A stretch of DNA of 64,000 nt, taken from NCBI GenBank assembly GCA_965199865.1, contig CBDATU010000011.1:372001-436000 (forward strand). The letters are read 5' to 3'. The notes beneath the pieces are model-generated. The model did not search any database. It was not told the origin of the DNA and was given only the letters and a program-made list of their open reading frames with translations. Positions 47,743 through 55,891 of this stretch are shown one piece after another (the stretch's first letter is position 1; each line of letters opens with the position of its first letter). The stretch is from JAPOUP01 sp965199865. Its GTDB lineage: Bacteria; Pseudomonadota; Alphaproteobacteria; Rhodobacterales; Rhodobacteraceae. The translations under genes were made by a program, and so were the position numbers.

Positions 47743-47816
47743 GGTGAGTTGGCGGAGTGGTTACGCAGCGGACTGCAAATCCGTGTACACCGGTTCGAAT
47801 CCGGTACTCACCTCCA
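47743..47816 (+). tRNA. tRNA-Cys (GCA)
   Basis: Acceptor GGTGAGT (47743-47749) pairs with ACTCACC (47806-47812). Anticodon stem GCGGA/TCCGT encloses loop CTGCAAA with anticodon GCA at 47775-47777. T-arm CCGGTTCGAATCCGG, discriminator T and encoded CCA (47814-47816). Confidence 0.96.
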
Positions 47817-48178
47817 TTGTTCCTCGCTTCACCAAACGTCCCGTCGCCCGTGTTTGCGATATTGGCGGATTGACTGCCAATGCCTGTGAATTCCCGGTTC
47901 CGTGCCTTCCAGCATGGATCATGGACGGGTTTCTGGAGCTTGGATCTTCCCCATGGGGGCGGAAGGGATGGCAGCGGCTTCTGGGTCAGCATGTCCGGAC
48001 ATCGAATCACGCCGACGACCGCTGGGGAATAGGGCCTGAACCACCTGAAACAGTTGCCCGGCGCCTGCTGGCGCAGGCCAGAACGCACGCCTTAGCTCAA
48101 TCGGGGGAGGGCGGGTTAGCCTGCCATCTGCCCCTGGTTCATCCCGGATGAACCACGGTCCAGAGCGTGGCGGCAGCG

Positions 48179-49072
48179 CTATGTGAGTATGCCTTTCTGT
48201 CGAGCAAGTTCCGTTACACGCTGCTGCAGCTTCTCAAACGCCCGAACCTCGATCTGCCGAACCCGCTCACGGCTGACACCATATTGACCGGAAAGCGCTT
48301 CGAGCGTCACTGGCTGGTCCTGCAGCCGACGCTGGGTCAGAATGTCCTGCTCACGCTCGTTCAGAACCGTCAGCGCTTCGGCCAGAAGCTCGCGCCGCAC
48401 TTCGAGTTCGTCCTTGTCTTCAAAAGCCGCGGCCTGGTCGGCATCCTCATCTTCCAGCCAGTCCTGCCATTCCGTCGAACTGTCTCCATCAGCGCCGCCA
48501 ACCAGGGAATTGAGCGAAGCGTCGCCGCCGGAAATCCGACGGTTCATCGAGATGACCTCGTCTTCGGAAACGCCTAGATCCGATGCTATCCTTCTGACCT
48601 TGTCAGGGTGCAGGTCTCCGTCCTCCAACGCGCCGATGCGTGCTTTGGCTTTGCGAAGATTGAAGAACAGCTTCTTCTGCGCTGAGGTCGTGCCAAGTTT
48701 TACCAATGACCAGGACCGCAGGATATATTCCTGGATAGATGCGCGGATCCACCACATGGCATATGTAGCAAGCCGGAAACCCCTCTCGGGATCAAACCGT
48801 CGGACGGCCTGCATCAAGCCAACATTCGCCTCGGAAATCACCTCGGCCTGTGGAAGCCCGTAGCCGCGATAGCCCATGGCAATCTTCGCCGCGAGTCTCA
48901 GATGTGAGGTCACTAAACGATGCGCCGCGCCTGAATCCTGGCGTTCCACCCAGGCTTTTGCCAGCATGTATTCCTCTTCCGGCTCCAGCATCGGAAACCT
49001 GCGGATTTCCTGCAGATAGCGGTTCAGTCCCTGTTCAGGGCTTGGGGCGGGCAGGTTCGCATAGTTGCTCAT
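48179..49072 (-). CDS. rpoH: RNA polymerase sigma-32 factor RpoH
   Basis: Heat-shock sigma factor, 297 aa. Region 1.2/2 includes NRYLQEIRRFPMLEPEEEYM, region 2.4 GFRLATYAMWWIRASIQEYI, the RpoH box QKKLFFNLRKAK near 131-142, and region 4.2 LSGQYGVSRERVRQIEVRAF. Start ATG 49072. It lies downstream of rluD on the same strand, a frequent alphaproteobacterial arrangement, with a 142-base gap that likely holds its own promoter. Confidence 0.96.
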   Translation of the reverse strand: MSNYANLPAPSPEQGLNRYLQEIRRFPMLEPEEEYMLAKAWVERQDSGAAHRLVTSHLRLAAKIAMGYRGYGLPQAEVISEANVGLMQAVRRFDPERGFRLATYAMWWIRASIQEYILRSWSLVKLGTTSAQKKLFFNLRKAKARIGALEDGDLHPDKVRRIASDLGVSEDEVISMNRRISGGDASLNSLVGGADGDSSTEWQDWLEDEDADQAAAFEDKDELEVRRELLAEALTVLNEREQDILTQRRLQDQPVTLEALSGQYGVSRERVRQIEVRAFEKLQQRVTELARQKGILT

Positions 49073-49214
49073 GGGTTTTCCTCAAGCATTATGTTTATGG
49101 CGTTAACATTCATTTAGAACCGCCGCTGCGGCGTGTCAAGGATCGCCACGAGAATTTTCCTCAACATTCAGATCGGACGGGCTTCATCGGATGGCCATGC
49201 GTCGGGATTGATTC

Positions 49215-50261
49215 TCACGCCGACGCGTGTCGCGGTGATTCAGGCATCGCCGCAAGGAGTGTTTCCATGTCGAGTGGAAGTGGTGCCTCGAACCTTAGGA
49301 ACTCGTCCCTGATCGGATGCATGAATCCAAGGAGTCGGGCGTGCAGTGCCTGCCGGGGAAAGTTCGCCACCAGCGCGGCCGCGGATTCGCCTACGAAACC
49401 GACAGGAAGTCTACGCCGCCGACCGTATAGTGGATCTCCGATCAGCCCGTGACCGACATGGGCAAGATGCACCCGAATCTGATGGGTGCGTCCCGTTTCC
49501 AGCCAGCAGTCCAGCAGGGCGGCTGCCGGAGTGGCGCCAAACTGCCGCACCACCCGCACTCGGGTCACAGCATGGCGCCCTCCCTCAAACGTCACCGCCT
49601 GACGCTGCCGGTCCGTTCTGTGCCTGCCGAGCTGGGTAGTGATTCTGAGAACGTTACGCTCCTCAAAACCAGCACCCCGGACGCCTTGTAGACGGGGGTC
49701 CGCTATGCTGGGGAAGCCATAACAGACCGCCGCGTAAACACGTTCGACCGCGTGAATCTCGAATTGGTTCGCGAGACCCTGATGCGCCCGGTCGGATTTC
49801 GCGGCAACAAGCAGTCCGGTAGTATCCTTGTCGATCCTGTGAACGATGCCGGGCCGCCTCGTTCCTCCCACACCGGAAAGGCTGCTTCCACAATGGGCTA
49901 ACAGAGCGTTAACCAGCGTACCTGAAGGTGTGCCTGGCGCGGGATGGACAACCATTCCCGCGGGTTTGTTGACGACGATCAGATCGTCGTCCTCGAAGAT
50001 TACATCCAGCGGAATGCTTTCTGGCGCGATATGGCTTTCCACCCTATCCGGAACCATGATCTCGTATACATCGCCCGCATCCACTCTGGCGTTGGGGTCA
50101 ATGATGGGAACGCCATTGCGCGCAACCGCTCCGTTGACGATCAGGCGTGCAAGTCGCGACCGGCTGAGCGCCACTTTCGCTGGCACGTCGCGGGCCAATG
50201 CCCTATCCAGACGGGGCGGAGGGTCGGCTGCGACCGTAACCAACAGACGGAAACCGGACAT
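49215..50261 (-). CDS. rluD: 23S rRNA pseudouridine synthase, RluD type
   Basis: A 348-aa RluA-family enzyme. It has an N-terminal S4 domain (RLARLIVNGAVARNGVPIID), then IIVVNKPAGM-type LIVVNKPAGMVVHPAPG, the catalytic aspartate D144 in HRIDKDTTGLLV, and GRTHQIRVHLAHVGHGLIGD. Probably modifies helix 69 of 23S rRNA (U1911/1915/1917); target by family. Its ATG (50261-50259) overlaps the ATG of the divergent DUF6476 gene (50260-50262). Confidence 0.94.
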   Translation of the reverse strand: MSGFRLLVTVAADPPPRLDRALARDVPAKVALSRSRLARLIVNGAVARNGVPIIDPNARVDAGDVYEIMVPDRVESHIAPESIPLDVIFEDDDLIVVNKPAGMVVHPAPGTPSGTLVNALLAHCGSSLSGVGGTRRPGIVHRIDKDTTGLLVAAKSDRAHQGLANQFEIHAVERVYAAVCYGFPSIADPRLQGVRGAGFEERNVLRITTQLGRHRTDRQRQAVTFEGGRHAVTRVRVVRQFGATPAAALLDCWLETGRTHQIRVHLAHVGHGLIGDPLYGRRRRLPVGFVGESAAALVANFPRQALHARLLGFMHPIRDEFLRFEAPLPLDMETLLAAMPESPRHASA

Positions 50262-50565
50262 GGGCGAAAACTCCGATCACGGCATCGTATCACTGAAATT
50301 CCTGCGAACGCTCGTGACTGTGCTGACCGCTGTGATGATAGCGGGATTCATAGTGCTGATCGTTTTCCTTGTCACGCGCTTTCCCGACATCAATGGGCTT
50401 GGGCTTCCCGATCGGATCAGCCTGCCCGCTGGCACCCGTGCGCTTGCCTTTACGCAGGGAGATGACTGGTATGCCGTGGTGACGGATGCAGACCAGATCC
50501 TGATCTTCGACCGCATAGGCGGCATTCTCCGCCAGACCGTCGACATTGTGCCAACGGGCCAGTGA
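50260..50565 (+). CDS. DUF6476 family membrane protein
   Basis: A 101-aa protein starting MGENSDHGIVSLKFLRTLVT, with one membrane segment (VLTAVMIAGFIVLIVFLVTRF, about residues 20-40) and a conserved soluble tail LPAGTRALAFTQGDDWYAVV followed by DQILIFDRIGGILRQTVDIV. This matches the DUF6476 family, which commonly accompanies rluD and rpoH in alphaproteobacteria. The frame is open far upstream, but 50260 is the only start consistent with the family. Confidence 0.85.
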   Translation: MGENSDHGIVSLKFLRTLVTVLTAVMIAGFIVLIVFLVTRFPDINGLGLPDRISLPAGTRALAFTQGDDWYAVVTDADQILIFDRIGGILRQTVDIVPTGQ

Positions 50566-51473
50566 CGGAGACGCGCTTCAGCCGCGTCGCCGGAACGGAC
50601 TCCATCATGCATGACGCGTCGGGCCAGCGCACTGTCCGGGCCGGCTCTCCATCATCGGAATCTGGTGTCGATAGGGCGAACAGCTTCGATCTGATCCAGT
50701 GAGCGGGTTAGGTGCCGGTTCCGCTCGGGCCATGAAGATCGTCAGCCCGCCATCGCATATGTCCGAGATGCGAGCATCCGTCGTTAAGACCTGAACCGAA
50801 ACGGGTGAACGGCGTATTGACTGGCCTGGTCTTTCCCGGGACCTGACCGCCCGGTCTGATCGAACCGGTTCACTTCCCGCAGAACCAGGTCGCCGTCGAT
50901 TCGGGCTGTGACCATTCGCCGATCCAAGTCCTTGAAACTAACGTCCGGCGTGCTCCGCTGCGTCTGCAAGGGGTCCGGCCTCCGGCCATATCCAGGTTGC
51001 TGTCGCATTTCGCATACATTACGGGTACCGACCCCACGCAATGACATCTGGTGAGGTTTTCGGGCCGGGCTTCGCTGCAAAATGCGCGGCGCGGACACCG
51101 GAAATGGCACAGGCAATGCCGGGCCGCTTCCGGCGAATGAGGGGGGGACATGACCGTGAAGACAGCGGAAGAGATGCGGAAGCTACCGAGTAACAGGCCG
51201 GCACGGAGGAAGCGTTCCGGCAGAAACCGCTCGATGACCCGCGTGGAACGGTCGAAAACGAATTCAATGTCGCTCTTCCGGCCGATTTCTCTTTTCGGTG
51301 CATGAGGAAACGGCTAATCATGCGCATCTGGTAATTCCGCCCTCGTCGATCATCCCCGAAAACGACCTCAAAGGCGTTAGCGGAGGTTGGGACGGTTATG
51401 GCGGGTGGTGAATCGTCCTGATCGCCAGGCACGGTAGACCGGCGGGAAGGCCCGGAACCGAGGTTCCCCAGCA
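50566..51473. other. Non-coding or decayed stretch
   Basis: About 900 bases with no recognisable gene. A 51-aa plus frame at about 51150 (MTVKTAEEMRKLPSNRPARR) follows a GGGGGG run and is a marginal small-ORF candidate. Minus frames at 50784-51116 and 51019-51474 have no known relatives. Confidence 0.35.
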
Positions 51474-52412
51474 TTGACAGACAGTTCCTCGGACAGTTCC
51501 TCGCTCGGCTGGTTTCTGGAGGCGCTTCAGCCGGAGATCCCGCAGTCCCTTCTGTCCGGCTCCGGGCTGGAGCGTGTTCTCACATGTGCCTCCAGATTGC
51601 CGCTGGCGACGGCGGTCTTTCCGTTTGGGCTGGAAATCCGTCAGGATGAGGCCGAACCGGCGGCGCTGGGTTGGCTGCTCGGAGAACTCGAGCGGGCGGA
51701 TTCGTTTCTTTCCCGCGTCGTTGACTTCCCGATGCTTGAATACGACCTGATCAACTCCGCTCCGAACCTGCCCCTTGATGAACCCGGACTTTTTCTGGCG
51801 GCAGCGGACGATGCCGGCAGGATGGCCTTTCGCAATCCGGGCGTGATGCTGGCGGCGCTCGCTTCAGCAACGGGAATGGATGAGGATGTCGGCGAGCACC
51901 GGTTGGTCGAGCGGATATTTGCCCTCCTTCCCGCGGACGAGGCGCGTGTCATTCACGCAGGGACGTTCCCGGCACGCCACCTTCTTGGTCTGCGCCTGGT
52001 TATCGCTTTCAGGACGATGGGCGCAGTGGTGAGCTTTCTGGAACGCGTGGGCTGGCCGGGTTCCGTATCGGAGGTCGACCGGATCTCGACCGCTATGGAG
52101 CCGCATTCTTCGGGCTGGGCGCTTGGCCTGGATGTCGGTTCGGACGGGTTGGGTTCCTCGCTTGGAGTTGAATGGATTCCGGAGAAAGACCGGATGGATG
52201 ACGCCCTGGACTGGTTAGTGGCGGAAAGCCTCTGTCTGCCGGCCAAGGCGGACGGTTTGAAGACATTTCCCGGTGGCAAACTCTTTTCCAACATGCACAT
52301 ATTCCTGAATGCCGAGTGGAGATTAAGCCATGTCAAGATCACGCTGCGTAACGCCAAATGGCGCGCCAAGGCGTATTTGGATCTGCAGGCGAAAGCGGGT
52401 GCCGTTGACTGA
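51474..52412 (+). CDS. Unrecognised protein, family member A of a possible methyltransferase-linked cluster
   Basis: A 312-aa soluble protein opening at TTG 51474 (TDSSSDSSSLGWFLEALQPE); no ATG is near the N-terminus. I do not recognise the family. Its C-terminal third, WALGLDVGSDGLGSSLGVEW, then LPAKADGLKTFPGG and LSHVKITLRNAKWRAKAYLDL, resembles in order and spacing the end of the broken gene at 53.3-54.2 kb (GLCVEVTPRGLAPGLSIEIH, GIDHIALRFGSGRIRAEACI). So the two are probably paralogues. It is 69 bases upstream of a SAM methyltransferase pseudogene on the same strand. Function unknown. Confidence 0.6.
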   Translation: MTDSSSDSSSLGWFLEALQPEIPQSLLSGSGLERVLTCASRLPLATAVFPFGLEIRQDEAEPAALGWLLGELERADSFLSRVVDFPMLEYDLINSAPNLPLDEPGLFLAAADDAGRMAFRNPGVMLAALASATGMDEDVGEHRLVERIFALLPADEARVIHAGTFPARHLLGLRLVIAFRTMGAVVSFLERVGWPGSVSEVDRISTAMEPHSSGWALGLDVGSDGLGSSLGVEWIPEKDRMDDALDWLVAESLCLPAKADGLKTFPGGKLFSNMHIFLNAEWRLSHVKITLRNAKWRAKAYLDLQAKAGAVD

Positions 52413-52481
52413 TGGACCCGCTCGGCACTGTGTAGCCAGGCCTCACCACAGAGAATCCCCGAACAGGGATGGAGTTCCCGA

Positions 52482-53200
52482 ATGAAGGTCCCTGTCCCGG
52501 TTGATGACGGTCTGCCTGGGGCTTCCGCGCCCTTTTCCTAAGACGATCCGACCTATCCGGAAGCCTACGACAGGATGTGGGCAGAAGAGCGGGAGGAGGC
52601 ACGGTTCACCATACGTCTCGTTCGCGGCCTGGTCTTGGGAATCGGTGCCGATTCCTGGCCCGACGGAGCCTGCGGCACGGGATGGCATCGCCGAAATTCC
52701 GCGCTGGAGCTGGGCCGAATGGTTGGTGCAGACCGCAGCGGCACCATGCTGGACTATGCCCGCTAACACAATGCCGTCGGTGCCGAGTTTGTCGAATGCG
52801 ACCTGCGCGACTTGGGCAGATTGGGCCAGTTCGACCTGGTGACGTCATTCTATTACGGCTATAGTCACCAGCCGACGCTTGCCGACGTGCGGGACTGCCT
52901 GGTCGGTCTTGCAGACGCCGTGGCTTCAGGCGGCATGTTGCCCCTGGGCGTGTGCAACCCCCAGCACGTCTTCTTTTGCATTCTCCATTCCCAACGCTTC
53001 GAGCACAGTACCAATCCGATCACCTTCGACGGCGTGATCTGGAGCTGGACGGAAAACGCCGAGAAGGGCAGGGACTATCGCCATGCCATATCACCGCACA
53101 TCGAACTGCTCATGTCCTGGTTCCGGGAGCGGTTCAAGCGCGTCCAACTCATCCAGGACCAGGCCTGGGGTATTCAGGGACCCGGTCTCGTCTGTGAGAG
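52482..53200 (+). pseudogene. Class I SAM methyltransferase with two in-frame stops
   Basis: Reading one frame from ATG 52482 gives MKVPVPVDDGLPGASAPFS, TAA (52539-52541), DDPTYPEAYDRMWAEEREEA, DGACGTGWHRRNSALELGRM (decayed D.xCGTG SAM site), VGADRSGTMLDYAR, TAA (52764-52766), AEFVECDLRDLGRLGQFDLV, TSFYYGYSHQPTLADVRDCL and WSWTENAEKGRDYRHAISPH. Similarity fades after AWGIQGPG near 53180. Except for the two stops the frame is continuous, so the damage is by point mutation. Substrate unknown. Confidence 0.75.
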
Positions 53201-53249
53201 TTCCCGCGCAACCGGGTTGGCATTCCAGCCCGGCTCGGCAAGGGTTTCG

Positions 53250-54249
53250 GAGACACGGACTGGGCGGGAGCAAGCAGGTTTTCAGAACTGTTGGAGCCGT
53301 TTCCTCCGATCGGACCCAGGCAGCTCGTCGTCGGCGGCAACTGGCCGTGCATCGTTTGCATGGCAACCCGGTTCCCCGTTTCCGTTGAGGAAATCCGCAT
53401 CGCTGCTCCCCTGCACGGGACCGAAGACGAGGATCCGGTGCCGAATGTCGGCCTGAGAGTCCAGTTGCATCCCGGCCACTATGCGGCCAGGCTCACCGCG
53501 AACACGCTGGGCTGCGATCTTGCTCCGTCGGTGTGCAAGACGCTGCTGGGTCTTGCTTCCCGTTCCCTGGGCCTCTGCGCCGATGACATCGGCAAGCTGA
53601 TTCTGGCCTGTGGCGATGCCGGTCTTTCGGGCATTTTCCTGGAAGCGGCAAACAGCGGGTTCGGCAATGCCGGCCTGCTCGGATGTCTGGCCGATCGGCC
53701 GGACAGCCGGGGCACGCAGCGCTTGATCGAACGGGTTGTTGTCTGGACCGAACAGGGCAGTGAGGGTCACGGGACGATTAGCCTGGCCGGCTTACGACCG
53801 GGTCCGACGAGGGCTATCACCACCGCGTTGACGGACTTGCGCCTGCGAAGGTTGCAGATTGCCTCGGATTTTTCTGCTGGCCGGGCGATGTGGGCCTCGT
53901 CGCCGACATGTTGGTTACACCTCCTTCGGTCGCCCGCATCGGTCTGTGTGTCGAAGTCACGCCGCGAGGCCTGGCGCCGGGCCTGAGCATCGAGATTCAT
54001 CCGCACCGGTTAGGCTGGCGAAATCCTGACCGAACCGATTGGCGGGGGCTGCTGGACGCGCTCGCGCCGGCTGGCCTGGCACCCGGGAAGCTTTCGGACT
54101 TCGATGCCGGCCACGGCAGCGTCGCACTGTCGGCAGGCCGGAAAAGCTGGATCGTTCGCTACGGCATCGACCATATAGCCCTTCGCTTCGGGTCTGGTAG
54201 GATTCGGGCGGAAGCCTGCATCGGACTGGCGCCGGAGCAGGCGGAATGA
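53250..54249 (+). pseudogene. Broken paralogue (family member B) of the 51.5-kb gene
   Basis: The first frame (from about 53250 to 53986) reads FSELLEPFPPIGPRQLVVGG, VPNVGLRVQLHPGHYAARLT, RLIERVVVWTEQGSEGHGTI and RAITTALTDLRLRRLQIASD. The second frame (53890-54249) continues GLVADMLVTPPSVARIGLCV and ends GIDHIALRFGSGRIRAEACI. The shift is at about 53890-53935. The C-terminal pattern matches the gene at 51474-52412. No clear start codon survives, and the upstream part runs into the methyltransferase remains. Confidence 0.55.
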
Positions 54250-54627
54250 AAGGAGTTCGCCGAAGTTCGAATCCACCTTCCAAGGTCGATTCCCGATCCG
54301 GACAGCCATGAACGGGCAGTTCTTCAACTGACTACACAGATGCGGGATTTTCGAAGCTGTGGAGCCGGGCTGCGGCTTCCTCCGCGTTTGCAGTGGCAGG
54401 AGCCCCTGTCAGGCAGTGACTTCCCGAACCAGCTGGCCGATCACGCCATTGCGACCGGTCCGGCCCTCGACTTTGCCAGACTGGTCGGCCCCTCACGCAG
54501 TTCGCGTCCCCACCCCCGGTTTTGCCGTGTCCTGAATGGCTCCGCCGGTGTGAGGATTGCCTAGCTAGACAGGGTTCGGCTTGCAGGCCAGGTACCAGTG
54601 GCGAAAGCGCCTTCGAAAGCCGGATTC
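54250..54627. other. Intergenic, nothing recognised
   Basis: About 380 bases between the broken gene and phaR. A 74-aa plus frame at 54340 has no recognisable relatives. Probably decayed sequence. Confidence 0.35.
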
Positions 54628-55179
54628 CTACTGGCTCATCTTCGCTAGCTTGGCTTGCAGGTCAGCCAGCTGTTGCCTGATTTCGTCAAGTTCCCCCGTA
54701 TTCGATGAAGGATCTGCCGATTCGGTTTCTCCGGCAGCCTCGGTTCCGGTCCACCCTCCGGCCATCGCCTTGAAGAATGCCTCCTGCTGTGCCTTTACCG
54801 CCTCAAATCCCGGAATCGCAGCCATTGGGTTGGCGAAATTCTCCATCATCCTGGACTGGCTATCGCGCAGCATCTCGAAACTGGCGGCCAGGAACTGTGG
54901 AACGACTGAATGAACTCCGGTTGCGTAGCTTCTCACAAGATCGGTTAGCACGTTGACCGGCAGCATGCTGTCACCCTGGCTCTCGTGGTCAACTATAATC
55001 TGAAGCAGGTACTGCTTTGTCAGGTCGTCACCGGATTTAAGGTCAATGATCTGTACGTCACGTCCCTCCCGGATGAATCGGGCGATGTCGTCAAGTGTGA
55101 CGTAATCGCTGGCTTCAGTGTTGTACAGCCTGCGGCTGGCATAACGTTTGATCAGCAATGGTTCCGATATGTCGGCCAT
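54628..55179 (-). CDS. phaR: PHA synthesis regulator PhaR
   Basis: From ATG 55179 (GGAGG upstream) 183 aa. It has the N-terminal PhaR DNA-binding domain LLIKRYASRRLYNTEASDYV, TLDDIARFIREGRDVQIIDL and the PHB accumulation regulatory domain ITKQYLLQI-like LTKQYLLQIIVDHESQG. A helical C-terminus follows (ELDEIRQQLADLQAKLAKMS). In this family PhaR represses phasin genes and is titrated by PHA granules. It sits beyond the phasin on the same strand with a terminator between. Confidence 0.95.
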   Translation of the reverse strand: MADISEPLLIKRYASRRLYNTEASDYVTLDDIARFIREGRDVQIIDLKSGDDLTKQYLLQIIVDHESQGDSMLPVNVLTDLVRSYATGVHSVVPQFLAASFEMLRDSQSRMMENFANPMAAIPGFEAVKAQQEAFFKAMAGGWTGTEAAGETESADPSSNTGELDEIRQQLADLQAKLAKMSQ

Positions 55180-55232
55180 GGGCCTCCTCCAGTCCAGCGA
55201 CAACCGGAATCTTACGACCTTGGGATGCCAGA

Positions 55233-55260
55233 TAAAAGAGGGCGAGCATTGAGCTCGCCC
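55233..55260 (-). terminator. Rho-independent terminator of the phasin gene
   Basis: On the minus strand GGGCGAGC (complement of 55253-55260), a 5-base loop and GCTCGCCC (complement of 55240-55247) form a perfect 8-bp stem followed by TCTTTTATC. It lies 53 bases after the phasin stop. Confidence 0.85.
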
Positions 55261-55312
55261 CAGTTTGGCGCGCCGGCAGGAGGAGATCCGGCGCTAGGCA
55301 GGATCCGCTGGC

Positions 55313-55765
55313 CTACTTGGCCGCTGCGGTTGCCTTCTTGGCCGCTGCAGTCATCCCAGCGGTAGCCTTCTTGACTGCCGCGGTGGCGTCTTCCGACACG
55401 TCCTTTCCGGCAGCCAGTATCAACTCAACCGTTTCCATCTGAACCTTTTTCGCGATCTCAGCAAAGGCGGACATTGACTCGGTGGCGATTTCCGCCTGAG
55501 CCGACGCAAAGTCAGTCATGGCCTTGGTATAGTCAGCAGGATCGTCCTTGACCTTTGTGACTTCAGCAACCTTGGAAAGGGTCTGCCTGGTCCATTTTGC
55601 CGACACCTCCGCCGAACTCTCGGCCGCTTCCACAGCCACCTTTGACATCTTCTCACCCAGGGTGGCCTGGGTCTTGAAGACATCCTGCATTGCGGTCATG
55701 TCAACGGGGACCACTCCCAGCATGTCTTTCATCATCTTCGTGTAGTCCTGTGCATTTACAGCCAT
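55313..55765 (-). CDS. Phasin (PHA granule-associated protein)
   Basis: From ATG 55765, 150 aa: MAVNAQDYTKMMKDMLGVVP, then amphipathic helices (EKMSKVAVEAAESSAEVSAK, TDFASAQAEIATESMSAFAE) and an alanine/lysine-rich tail (AAAKKATAAAK) like PhaF-type or histone-like ends. Phasins coat polymer granules and control their size. The surrounding phaR, phaC and phaZ make this assignment firm. It ends at a clear terminator, so it is likely transcribed alone and highly. Confidence 0.92.
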   Translation of the reverse strand: MAVNAQDYTKMMKDMLGVVPVDMTAMQDVFKTQATLGEKMSKVAVEAAESSAEVSAKWTRQTLSKVAEVTKVKDDPADYTKAMTDFASAQAEIATESMSAFAEIAKKVQMETVELILAAGKDVSEDATAAVKKATAGMTAAAKKATAAAK

Positions 55766-55891
55766 TTCAATTCTCCGTTCGCTGCGCATCCAAGCGTTTC
55801 TGTGTCTGTGGGTACTATTTATGCTGCAACGCAGCATTTCAAGGGATAATTCGCCGCACCGCAGAAAAAATTCATTGGCTCGCAGGTTCCC

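Noticed and set aside
48342..48863. 173-aa plus-strand serine-rich frame
   Set aside because: Antisense of rpoH, whose conserved regions are unambiguous.
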